Below are positions 1 through 5,441 of a DNA stretch of 5,441 nt, piece by piece. The notes below the pieces were generated by a model. The model was not told where the DNA came from and ran no database searches. It was given only the letters and a program-made list of their open reading frames with translations. Both the position numbers and the translations under genes were made by a program. Positions within the stretch are counted from its first letter, which is position 1. Each line of letters starts with the position of its first letter. The DNA is from DATLFP01 sp035540955 (GTDB lineage Bacteria; Actinomycetota; Acidimicrobiia; Acidimicrobiales; CADCSY01). The stretch spans positions 1-5,441 of the forward strand of contig DATLFP010000152.1 of the NCBI GenBank assembly GCA_035540955.1, read 5' to 3'.

Positions 1-50
<50 letters not shown>

Positions 51-61
51 GCGGAACCCTC

Positions 62-67
62 AGACTA
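62..67 (-). promoter_or_regulatory. Candidate -10 box (TAGTCT) for the tRNA-fMet
   Basis: On the minus strand TAGTCT fits the actinobacterial TAnnnT -10 pattern. It lies 11 nt before the mature 5' end of the tRNA, so a start about 7 nt downstream would leave a short 5' leader for RNase P to remove. It sits 4 nt after the UPF0182 stop codon, so the rest of the promoter would overlap that gene's Thr-rich 3' end. I see no good -35 hexamer 16-18 bp upstream. Read-through from the UPF0182 gene is an alternative. A six-base match like this can occur by chance. Confidence 0.3.
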
Positions 68-71
68 CCAC

Positions 72-3032
72 CTACGCCGTGGGGGCCGTGGTGGTGGTCG
101 TGGTCGGCGCGGGGGGCCCGGTGGCCTGGCCCTGGGCGGCCTTCACATGCTCCCCCACGATCCCGATCTGGCGCTGGTACTCGGCCAGGTCGCCGGCTCG
201 GAGGGCGGCCTGCGCGGCGTCGTAGGCGGTGGCGGCCTCGGACAGCAGGCGCTGCACCTCGGGCGACTCGGGCACGGTCGGCGTCCCCGGCTGCGTGGGC
301 CCGGGCTCGGTCGGGCCGGGCTGCGTGGGCCCTGGCGCCGGGCCGCCGGGGGCCTGCTCCAGGGTGCCGGGGGCGTCGCCGAACAGCGAGGTGAGCGCCT
401 CCCGCAGCGTGTTGCCGATGACGGCCCGGTCGCCGAACACCACGATGGCCCGCTTGAACTCGGGCAGCGGGTTGCGGGCGGACTGGACGTAGAGCGGCCG
501 GACGTAGAGCAGCGAGTTCTCGATCGGGATCACCTGGACGTTGCCCAGCTTCACCTCCGAGCCCTGCTGGTTCAGGAAGGTGATCTGCTGGGAGATCACG
601 GGGTCGGCCGCGGCGCGCGCGTCGACCAGCGACGGCCCGTCGATCTGCTCGCCGCGGGGCATGACGAACACCTGGAGCTTCCCGTACTCGTCCGGGTCGC
701 TCTTGGCCGTCATGAACGCCGACAGGTTCTGCTGGCGGTCGCCGCGGGAGCGGGGGACGAAGGGCTGGAGGATCAAGAAGCTCTCGTCGGTGTCGTTCGG
801 CAGCCGCAGCAGCAGGTACGTGGGGTCCATCCGCTGCTCGCGATCGGTGGCCACCAGGCCGGTGACCGCCGTCGTCGACGTGGTGGCCGGGGCAGTGGTC
901 TGCGTCGCCCGCGTCGGCGAGCCGGAGCCGGGGTCCTGCGAGATGTCCCACGCGTCGCCGGCGTTGTAGAACTCGTTCGGCGACTCGATGTGGTAGCGGC
1001 CGTACATGTTCGTCTGGACCCGGAACAGGTCCTCGGGGTACCGGAAGTGGGCACGGAGCTCCTCGGTGACCTCGCTGCCCGGCGTGAACAGGTCGGGGAA
1101 GGCCTTGGCGTACGCCTTGAGGATCGGGTCCTCGTCGTCGACGACGTAGAAGATCATCGACCCGTTGAAGGCGTCGGTCACCACCTTGACCGAGTTGCGC
1201 ACGTAGTTGAAGTTCGAGCGAAGGCCGCTCTCGCCAGGGATCCGGTCGATGCTCGCCCGCTGTGCGTAGGGGTAGCGCCCGGTGGTCGTGTAGGCGTCCT
1301 GGATCCACAGGAGCCGGCCGTCGACGATGGCCGGGTAGGGGTCGGCGTCGTAGCGCAGGAACGGGGCGGCCGTGCGGACGCGGTTGCCGATGTCACGGAT
1401 GAAGATGGCGCGCGACTCGGGCGTCACCAGGTCGGAGATCAGCATGTTGAAGTCGGCGAACCGGAGGGCGAACGCGGCCCGGCGCACGAACGAGCTGAGG
1501 GGCACGCCGCCCGTTCCCGCGTACGTGCTGAACGCCGTGGTCCCCTCGAGCTCCTGATAGTCGATCTCCCGCTGCTTGCTCTTGACGATGGCGTACCCGC
1601 CGGTCTCCTCGCCGTAGTAGATGCGCGGTTGCGTCAACCCCGGCGTGCCTTCGGGCGGGATGTCCTTGAGGGTGAAGGCGGGCTGGCCGTCGGCCGTGAC
1701 GGCGTTGGCCGGCGCGACCAGCGCCCCGAACCCGTGCGTGTACGACAAGTGGCGGTTGACCCATGACTGGGACGGCAGGTCGGTGGGGTTCAACTCGCGG
1801 GCCGAGACGATGGTCTGGGTGAGCCGGCCGTCGACCATGTAGCGGTCGATGTCGACGTCGGAGAACCGGTAGTACGAGCGGATCTCCTGGAGCTTCTGGA
1901 ACGTGGTGGCGACGAACTGCGGGTCCCAGAGGCGTACGTTGCGGATCGTCTCGGCGTTCTCCGCCAAGCCGGCCGACGTGAGCTGCTCGTCGTAGTCGAA
2001 CGGGGTCTCCTCCACGTCGTCGATCCCGAAGGCCGTGCGCGTGGCGGCGATGTTGCGTGCGATGTAGGGACGCTCGCGGTCGATCTCGGCCGGCTCGACC
2101 CGGAACTTCTGGGTGAACGCCGGGTACACGGCGCCGACGATCACCGAGATGAGGGCCCACAGCCCCACACCGATGACGGGGAGCGCCCACCCCTTGCGCC
2201 GGATGTTCAGCAGGAACATGACGACGGCGAACAGCGAGATGATCACCAGCAGCTCGAGGGCCGGGAGCTGGGCCTTGACGTCGGTGTACGACGCGCCGTC
2301 GACCACTCCCCGGCTCGAGAAGCTGAGCTCGAAGCGCTGGAGGTAGTAGCCGACCGCCTTGATCAGGGCCAGGACGGCCAGCAGGACCGACACGTGCGCC
2401 TTCACCTGCGGCGTCACCCGCTGGACCGGGGCCTGCACGCGGATGCCGCCGTTGAGGTAGTGCGCGACGACGGTGACCACGGCGATGATCACGACGGCGA
2501 CGAACGCCCACTCGACCAGGAACGACAGGAACGGCAGCCGGAACACGAAGAAGCCGATGTCCCGGCCGAACTGGGGGTCCTCGACCCCGAAGTCCACGCT
2601 GTTGCGGAAGAGCAGCCAGTTGTGCCACTGCGACGACGCGCCGGTACCCGCCAGCAGGGCGAACAGGGCGGCGACACCGAGGCGCACCTTGGCGGCGTGT
2701 GGGCCCACCACCTGCCGGTACCGCTGCACGAGCTCGTCCTCGGGACCGAGGGAGCGGAACCGGGGAGCCACCCGGTCGGCGATGACGAGGTTGGCGAGTA
2801 GGGCGGCGAAGAAGACCCCGGTGAAGATCGCCGCCAGGACGATCTTCGACCCGAGCACGCCGGCCCACACCCCGGTGAGGTCGAGCTCGCCGAACCACAG
2901 ATAGGTCGTGTAGAAGCCGGCGATCCCCCGCAGCGACGTCAGCCCGAAGAACACGACGGCCCCGACGACCACCAGCCACGCCCGGCTGGACGGGCGGCGA
3001 CGGCGCCGGGGTACTTCGGCCGAGGTGCGCAT
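72..3032 (-). CDS. UPF0182 family seven-span membrane protein
   Basis: This is a complete 986-residue protein, close to the usual 900-1000 for UPF0182 (COG1615), whose biochemical function is unknown. A basic N-terminus (RRRRR, residues 9-13) is followed by seven hydrophobic segments near 19-41, 57-84, 116-131, 168-192, 213-232, 258-276 and 282-304. Basic residues cluster in the N-terminus and in the loops after segments 2, 4 and 6, which puts the N-terminus inside and the roughly 680-residue C-terminal part outside the membrane. Family-type motifs are ERPYIARNIAATR (320-332), SYTHGFG (430-436), IYYGE (471-475), NFNYVRNSVKVVTDAFNG (607-624), HFRYPEDLFRVQTNMYGRYH (662-681) and GDAWDIS (692-698). 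A Thr/Ser-rich insert (about 701-725) interrupts the soluble part. The end has a Pro-rich linker (892-921), a short helical region (922-968) and a tail with six Thr. The ATG is chosen because the basic stretch and first membrane segment follow it directly; there is no clear Shine-Dalgarno. It lies 39 bp downstream of the DivIVA-like gene. Confidence 0.95.
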   Translation of the reverse strand: MRTSAEVPRRRRRPSSRAWLVVVGAVVFFGLTSLRGIAGFYTTYLWFGELDLTGVWAGVLGSKIVLAAIFTGVFFAALLANLVIADRVAPRFRSLGPEDELVQRYRQVVGPHAAKVRLGVAALFALLAGTGASSQWHNWLLFRNSVDFGVEDPQFGRDIGFFVFRLPFLSFLVEWAFVAVVIIAVVTVVAHYLNGGIRVQAPVQRVTPQVKAHVSVLLAVLALIKAVGYYLQRFELSFSSRGVVDGASYTDVKAQLPALELLVIISLFAVVMFLLNIRRKGWALPVIGVGLWALISVIVGAVYPAFTQKFRVEPAEIDRERPYIARNIAATRTAFGIDDVEETPFDYDEQLTSAGLAENAETIRNVRLWDPQFVATTFQKLQEIRSYYRFSDVDIDRYMVDGRLTQTIVSARELNPTDLPSQSWVNRHLSYTHGFGALVAPANAVTADGQPAFTLKDIPPEGTPGLTQPRIYYGEETGGYAIVKSKQREIDYQELEGTTAFSTYAGTGGVPLSSFVRRAAFALRFADFNMLISDLVTPESRAIFIRDIGNRVRTAAPFLRYDADPYPAIVDGRLLWIQDAYTTTGRYPYAQRASIDRIPGESGLRSNFNYVRNSVKVVTDAFNGSMIFYVVDDEDPILKAYAKAFPDLFTPGSEVTEELRAHFRYPEDLFRVQTNMYGRYHIESPNEFYNAGDAWDISQDPGSGSPTRATQTTAPATTSTTAVTGLVATDREQRMDPTYLLLRLPNDTDESFLILQPFVPRSRGDRQQNLSAFMTAKSDPDEYGKLQVFVMPRGEQIDGPSLVDARAAADPVISQQITFLNQQGSEVKLGNVQVIPIENSLLYVRPLYVQSARNPLPEFKRAIVVFGDRAVIGNTLREALTSLFGDAPGTLEQAPGGPAPGPTQPGPTEPGPTQPGTPTVPESPEVQRLLSEAATAYDAAQAALRAGDLAEYQRQIGIVGEHVKAAQGQATGPPAPTTTTTTAPTA
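288..332 (-). repeat. Three 15-bp tandem repeats coding GPT[Q/E]P
   Basis: Three 15-bp in-frame units code for GPTQP, GPTEP and GPTQP (residues 901-915 of the UPF0182 protein). The outer two units (288-302 and 318-332) differ at one base, and the middle one is more diverged. They lie in the Pro-rich linker between the conserved domain and the C-terminal helices. Repeat-unit slippage could change the linker length between strains. Confidence 0.85.
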
Positions 3033-3040
3033 TGGGGCCG

Positions 3041-3046
3041 AGGCTA
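3041..3046 (-). promoter_or_regulatory. Candidate -10 box (TAGCCT), leaderless start of UPF0182 gene
   Basis: TAGCCT on the minus strand matches TAnnnT and ends 8 nt before the ATG at 3032. Transcription would then begin at or within about two bases of the start codon. This agrees with the absence of a purine-rich ribosome binding site in front of the gene (the spacer is CGGCCCCA). No convincing -35 is seen; the position where it would fall overlaps the hairpin at 3053-3071. The same kind of box precedes the DivIVA-like gene, which makes it a little more credible. Leaderless starts of this layout are common in actinobacteria. Confidence 0.35.
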
Positions 3047-3052
3047 TGGGGT

Positions 3053-3071
3053 CGAGCGCCGTTCGCGCTCG
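3053..3071 (-). other. Perfect 7-bp hairpin directly after DivIVA-like stop codon
   Basis: On the minus strand CGAGCGC, loop GAACG, GCGCTCG forms a perfect seven-pair stem with six G:C pairs. It begins at the base immediately following the TGA stop (3074-3072) and ends 20 bp before the UPF0182 start codon. No run of T follows, so it is not a standard intrinsic terminator. It could act as a partial terminator, an RNA processing or stability element, or an operator-like inverted repeat upstream of the UPF0182 gene. GC-rich sequence often produces stems of this size. Confidence 0.45.
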
Positions 3072-5198
3072 TCACCCAGCGCCGTTGACGGCAGCCGCCA
3101 CCTCGGCGGGGGCGAGCACGCAGCGGCAGCCGGCGTGGGCCGGCGGGTGCGCCTGCCCGGTGGGGAAGGCCTCGCCCGGTGCGGTGGGACCGGCCAGGGC
3201 GTTGTCGTCGCAGTCGGGGCAGGGGCGGCCGTCGTCGTCGACGACCCACCGCGACGCCCGACCCGGCCCCAGGCCGGCCAGCGCCCCGCGCGAGAAGGCG
3301 GCCGTCACCGCGTCGCCCGCCAACCCCTCGAGGCGCTGGGCCTTGCACTCCCGGTACACCGCCCCTATGCGCTCCACCACGGCTGTCGCGTCGCCTCCCG
3401 CATCGCTGCGGATGGCGCACTCGAGGGCGCGCCGCAGGGGTTCGGTGACGGCCGACGCCAGGTCGCGTACGACGTCGTCCACCCGTGGCCGTGCGGCGCC
3501 GGCGCCCTCGGGGCCGTCGGAGCCGTCAAAGCCGGGCGACGTGAACTCGGCGCCGGCGGCCGCCGCCGAGCGCACGAGCTCGTCGGCGACCGTGACGTAG
3601 CGGGCCGCCTGCTCGGCGGGGGACGGCAGGAGCGCGTCGACGTCGGTGGTCGAACGCAGGTTTCGGAGCCGGTCCAGCAGCTCGTTCTGCTCGTCCTGTA
3701 GGGCCCGCTTGAGCTTGCGGGTGAGCCGCGCCTCCACGTCGGCGACGGCGGCGTCGCGACGCTGGAGCAGGACCTCGTCGCCGAGGGCGGGCGCCGGTTG
3801 CCCGGCCGGCTCCGGCTGGCCCGGCGCCGGCTCGTCGACCCGGAGGACCTCGCGAGCCCTGGCGACGGCGTCGGCTCGACCGGCGCGGATCCGGGCGAAC
3901 AGTTCGTCGACGGCAGCCGGCGCCTCGGCGGCCACCTCGGCCGGTGCGTCCGCCGCCGGAGGCGCCGGAATCTCGGTGGCCGATGCCCCGATCGGCGCCG
4001 GCGGCGGCGCCGGCTCGGCGAGCGGCTGCGGGGTGGCCGGGGCCGCGGCGTCCCCCGCCGGGGCGGCGGGCGGCGGGTTCGGCCGGCCCGCCGGCACTCG
4101 ACCGGACGGGGAGCCGCCCGGGCGGGTGGCGATGACCCGGACCTGCTCCTCGTCCGACGGCGGCTCGACCACGTCCCCCTGGGCGCCGCCCTCGGGCGCG
4201 GTCTCGGCCTCCGGCCGGCGCAGGAGCCGCAGCTGGGGTGGGCGGTGGAGGTCCTCGTCGCCCGCGGGCGGCGCGCCCTCGCCGGCGACCTCGGGGTCGG
4301 CGGACGGTGGCGCGTCGGGCGCGCCCGGTGCCGCCGGCCGGTTGTCGGCGGACGGTGGCGCGTCGGGCGCGCCCGCCGCCGGAAGGGAAGGAGCAGCGCG
4401 TGGGGCGCCCGCCGGCGCCGGCGCGGCGTCCTCGTCCACGTGCGCGTCCTCGCCGACGCCCACGTCGGCGTCGGCGGCTCGCTCGGCGGCCTCGGTGGCC
4501 GCCTGGCGCGCCTCGGTCTCCGCCCTCTGGAGCTCGTCGGCGACCTCGTCGACCGACCGGCGCACCAGGCGGTAGGCCTCCAGCAGGCGCTCGCGACCGG
4601 CGCGCAGCGTCTCCACCTGCATCTGCAGGAGCCGGCGGCGGCGCGTGAGGTCGCCCAGCACGCGGGCGCGCGCCGCCTGCGCCTCCTCGACCGCGGCGCG
4701 GGCCCGGACCTCGCCGTCGGCCGCCACCAGGTCGGCCTCCCGCCGTGCCCGCTCGACGACCGACGTCGCCTCGGCCGCGGCGACGCGCCGGATCTCGGCC
4801 GCCTCGCCCTCGGCCTCCTCGGTGCGCTCGGCCAGCACCGACTCGGCGCCGGCGCGGATCCGCTGCGCCTGGTCGTGGGCCTCGCGGAGGATGCGAGCGG
4901 CGTTCTCCTCGGCCCGCGACCGCAGCTCGTTGGCCGCCTCCTGGGCCGTGGCCAGGACGCGGCCCATCTCCTCGCCCAGCGCGCGCGTGAGCTCCTCGCC
5001 CTGGATCACCGGGTGGGCGGCCCGGTGCTCGGCGTCGGCCAGCCGGCGGTTCAGGTCCCGCTCACGGGCGATGGAATCCCGCAGGTCGTTCGCCACCCGC
5101 TGGAGGTACGCGCGCACCTCGCCCGTGTCGAAGCCCCGGAAGGCGGTGGGGAAGCCGCGGTGGGCGACCTCTTCGGGCGAGAGAGGGCCGTCCGACAT
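3072..5198 (-). CDS. DivIVA-domain coiled-coil protein with MuF-like Cys/His C-terminus
   Basis: This is a 708-residue soluble protein without signal peptide or membrane segment. Residues 6-39 fit the DivIVA/Wag31 N-terminal domain: LSPEEV, then FRGFDTGEVRAYLQRV (20-35), matching the family's F/RGYdxxEVdxFL pattern that binds negatively curved membrane. Residues about 40-245 are an Ala/Glu/Arg-rich coiled coil. Residues about 246-428 are a Pro/Ala/Asp-rich, probably disordered linker with an internal repeat. Residues 429-550 and 570-645 are predicted helical. The end has RWVVDDDGRPCPDC (650-663), FPTGQ (678-682) and HPPAHAGCRC (684-693), with likely metal ligands C660, C663, H684 and/or H688, C691 and C693. 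That pattern (W, D, CxxC, then PPxHxxCRC) resembles the C-terminus of Mu gpF / SPP1 gp7-type head-morphogenesis proteins (PF04233). No phage genes are adjacent. The ATG is chosen because the DivIVA motif starts at residue 6; the gene seems leaderless. Its role is unknown; a polar or septal scaffold is an inference. The DivIVA call is strong, the MuF-like call moderate. Confidence 0.9.
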   Translation of the reverse strand: MSDGPLSPEEVAHRGFPTAFRGFDTGEVRAYLQRVANDLRDSIARERDLNRRLADAEHRAAHPVIQGEELTRALGEEMGRVLATAQEAANELRSRAEENAARILREAHDQAQRIRAGAESVLAERTEEAEGEAAEIRRVAAAEATSVVERARREADLVAADGEVRARAAVEEAQAARARVLGDLTRRRRLLQMQVETLRAGRERLLEAYRLVRRSVDEVADELQRAETEARQAATEAAERAADADVGVGEDAHVDEDAAPAPAGAPRAAPSLPAAGAPDAPPSADNRPAAPGAPDAPPSADPEVAGEGAPPAGDEDLHRPPQLRLLRRPEAETAPEGGAQGDVVEPPSDEEQVRVIATRPGGSPSGRVPAGRPNPPPAAPAGDAAAPATPQPLAEPAPPPAPIGASATEIPAPPAADAPAEVAAEAPAAVDELFARIRAGRADAVARAREVLRVDEPAPGQPEPAGQPAPALGDEVLLQRRDAAVADVEARLTRKLKRALQDEQNELLDRLRNLRSTTDVDALLPSPAEQAARYVTVADELVRSAAAAGAEFTSPGFDGSDGPEGAGAARPRVDDVVRDLASAVTEPLRRALECAIRSDAGGDATAVVERIGAVYRECKAQRLEGLAGDAVTAAFSRGALAGLGPGRASRWVVDDDGRPCPDCDDNALAGPTAPGEAFPTGQAHPPAHAGCRCVLAPAEVAAAVNGAG
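4296..4375 (-). repeat. Two identical 32-bp direct repeats, 48-bp period
   Basis: Positions 4296-4327 and 4344-4375 are identical over 32 bp, separated by 16 bp. They fall in the disordered linker of the DivIVA-like protein and encode two copies of GAPDAPPSAD (residues 276-285 and 292-301), in frame with a 16-residue period. Identity at third codon positions suggests a recent duplication rather than selection on the protein alone. It is a candidate for strain-to-strain length variation. Confidence 0.9.
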
Positions 5199-5205
5199 GG
5201 CCCCG

Positions 5206-5211
5206 AGGTTA
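5206..5211 (-). promoter_or_regulatory. Candidate -10 box (TAACCT), leaderless start of DivIVA-like gene
   Basis: TAACCT on the minus strand fits TAnnnT and ends 7 nt before the ATG at 5198, with spacer CGGGGCC. That spacing predicts a transcript starting at the A of the start codon. No Shine-Dalgarno-like purine run is present. The hexamer about 17 bp upstream (GCGGTC) is a poor -35. The 77-bp gap to the upstream gene has room for a promoter, so this gene may begin its own transcript. Confidence 0.4.
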
Positions 5212-5254
5212 CGACCGAATCACCGGCGGACCGCGGCAATGCGGCCGGCGTCAC

Positions 5255-5268
5255 CCCCGTCGGCGGGG
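5255..5268 (-). other. Small GC hairpin after upstream gene's stop
   Basis: On the minus strand CCCCG, loop CCGA, CGGGG gives a five-pair all-G:C stem starting 7 nt after the TAG stop of the upstream gene. No T tract follows (the next bases are GTGACG), so intrinsic termination is doubtful. It is the only compact inverted repeat I see in this 77-bp gap. It is recorded as a weak candidate for 3'-end formation. Confidence 0.2.
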
Positions 5269-5275
5269 CGTCTGG

Positions 5276-5441
5276 CTACCGGCCGAGAAGCCCGTCGAGC
5301 AGCGACGTGACGGGCGTCAGCAGAGGCTCGAGCAGTCCGGTCTGGGGCTCATCGGGGTCCGGCGGGGCGAGGAGCGGCGGGACCGTCGGCACCGTGATGA
5401 GCGGCGGGTCGGTGGGCCTGGTCGCCGGAGGGGTGGCAGTG
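5276..5441 (-). CDS. C-terminal end of unrecognised protein with Pro/Thr-rich tail
   Basis: The minus strand holds 54 sense codons and a TAG stop (5278-5276); the start lies beyond the window. The frame uses G or C at nearly every third position, like the two genes downstream, which supports it as coding. The visible part begins TATPPATRPTDPPLITV, continues with a Pro-rich stretch (PTVPPLLAPPDPDEP) and ends in a leucine-rich segment, LLEPLLTPVTSLLDGLLGR, that could form a short amphipathic helix. Pro/Thr-rich tails of this kind are common in exported or envelope-anchored actinobacterial proteins, but no domain is visible here and I cannot name the family. It is co-directional with the DivIVA-like gene, 77 bp upstream of it. 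Confidence 0.65.
   Translation of the reverse strand, partial: TATPPATRPTDPPLITVPTVPPLLAPPDPDEPQTGLLEPLLTPVTSLLDGLLGR

Noticed and set aside
1133..1146. 14-bp palindrome CGTCGTCGACGACG; a similar 12-bp one at 3234-3245
   Set aside because: Both fall in codons for Val-Val-Asp-Asp in the two proteins (VVDDED and VVDDDG). GTC and GAC codons in a row make a palindrome by themselves, so no operator is implied.
147..1766. Long open frame of 539 codons on the plus strand
   Set aside because: It lies wholly antisense to the UPF0182 gene, has no recognisable domain, and its composition is what the complement of a GC-rich coding frame produces. The minus-strand frame has clear family motifs.
1393..3420. 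675-codon minus-strand frame spanning the gap between the two main genes
   Set aside because: It overlaps both real genes in another frame and is an Arg/Gly/Pro-rich translation with no domain. Stop-free off-frames are expected at this GC content.
3646..4575. 309-codon plus-strand frame rich in Ser, Ala and Gly
   Set aside because: It is antisense to the coiled coil and linker of the DivIVA-like gene. The low-complexity translation mirrors the Ala/Pro codons on the other strand.
3072..5198. Interpretation of the DivIVA-like gene as part of a prophage
   Set aside because: Despite the MuF-like C-terminus there are no portal, terminase, capsid or integrase genes in the window. Base composition matches the neighbours, and the N-terminus is a cellular DivIVA type.
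5221..5275. CCGGC ... GCCGG inverted repeats in the 77-bp gap as a terminator
   Set aside because: The loop is long, other pairings compete, and there is no T run, so it is not distinguishable from random GC-rich sequence.

Overview
This window looks like a chromosomal segment from a very GC-rich actinobacterium. The evidence is a UPF0182 membrane protein (a family typical of Actinobacteria), a DivIVA-domain protein, almost exclusive use of G/C at third codon positions, and likely leaderless starts. The Thr/Pro-rich tails suggest a lineage such as Acidimicrobiia, but that is an inference I could not test.

Everything is on the minus strand, so gene order runs from high to low coordinates. (1) 5441-5276: the last 54 codons of an unrecognised gene with a Pro/Thr-rich tail and a leucine-rich end. 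(2) 5198-3072: a 708-residue protein with a DivIVA-type N-terminus, a long Ala/Glu/Arg coiled coil, a Pro/Ala-rich disordered linker, a second helical region, and a C-terminal Cys/His motif (CPDC ... HPPAHAGCRC) like that ending the Mu gpF / SPP1 gp7 family of phage head-morphogenesis proteins. (3) 3032-72: a full-length 986-residue UPF0182 protein with seven membrane segments and a large, probably extracytoplasmic, soluble part. (4) 50-1: the 5' 50 nt of an initiator tRNA-fMet, cut by the window edge. Coding density is very high; the gaps are 77, 39 and 21 bp.

Neither complete gene has a convincing Shine-Dalgarno sequence. Each has instead a TAnCCT hexamer followed by CGG, 7-8 nt before its ATG, which is where a -10 box would sit for a leaderless transcript. 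A perfect 7-bp hairpin starts at the base after the stop codon of the DivIVA-like gene.

The most notable observation is the DivIVA plus MuF-like Cys/His architecture. It would suit a cytoplasmic scaffold at curved membrane that carries a metal-binding C-terminal module of phage-like ancestry. Its UPF0182 neighbour is an envelope protein, so a shared role at the cell surface or growth zone is possible but unproven. I found no CRISPR array, insertion sequence, integrase or other mobile element. Long open frames on the plus strand lie antisense to these genes and look like high-GC artefacts.
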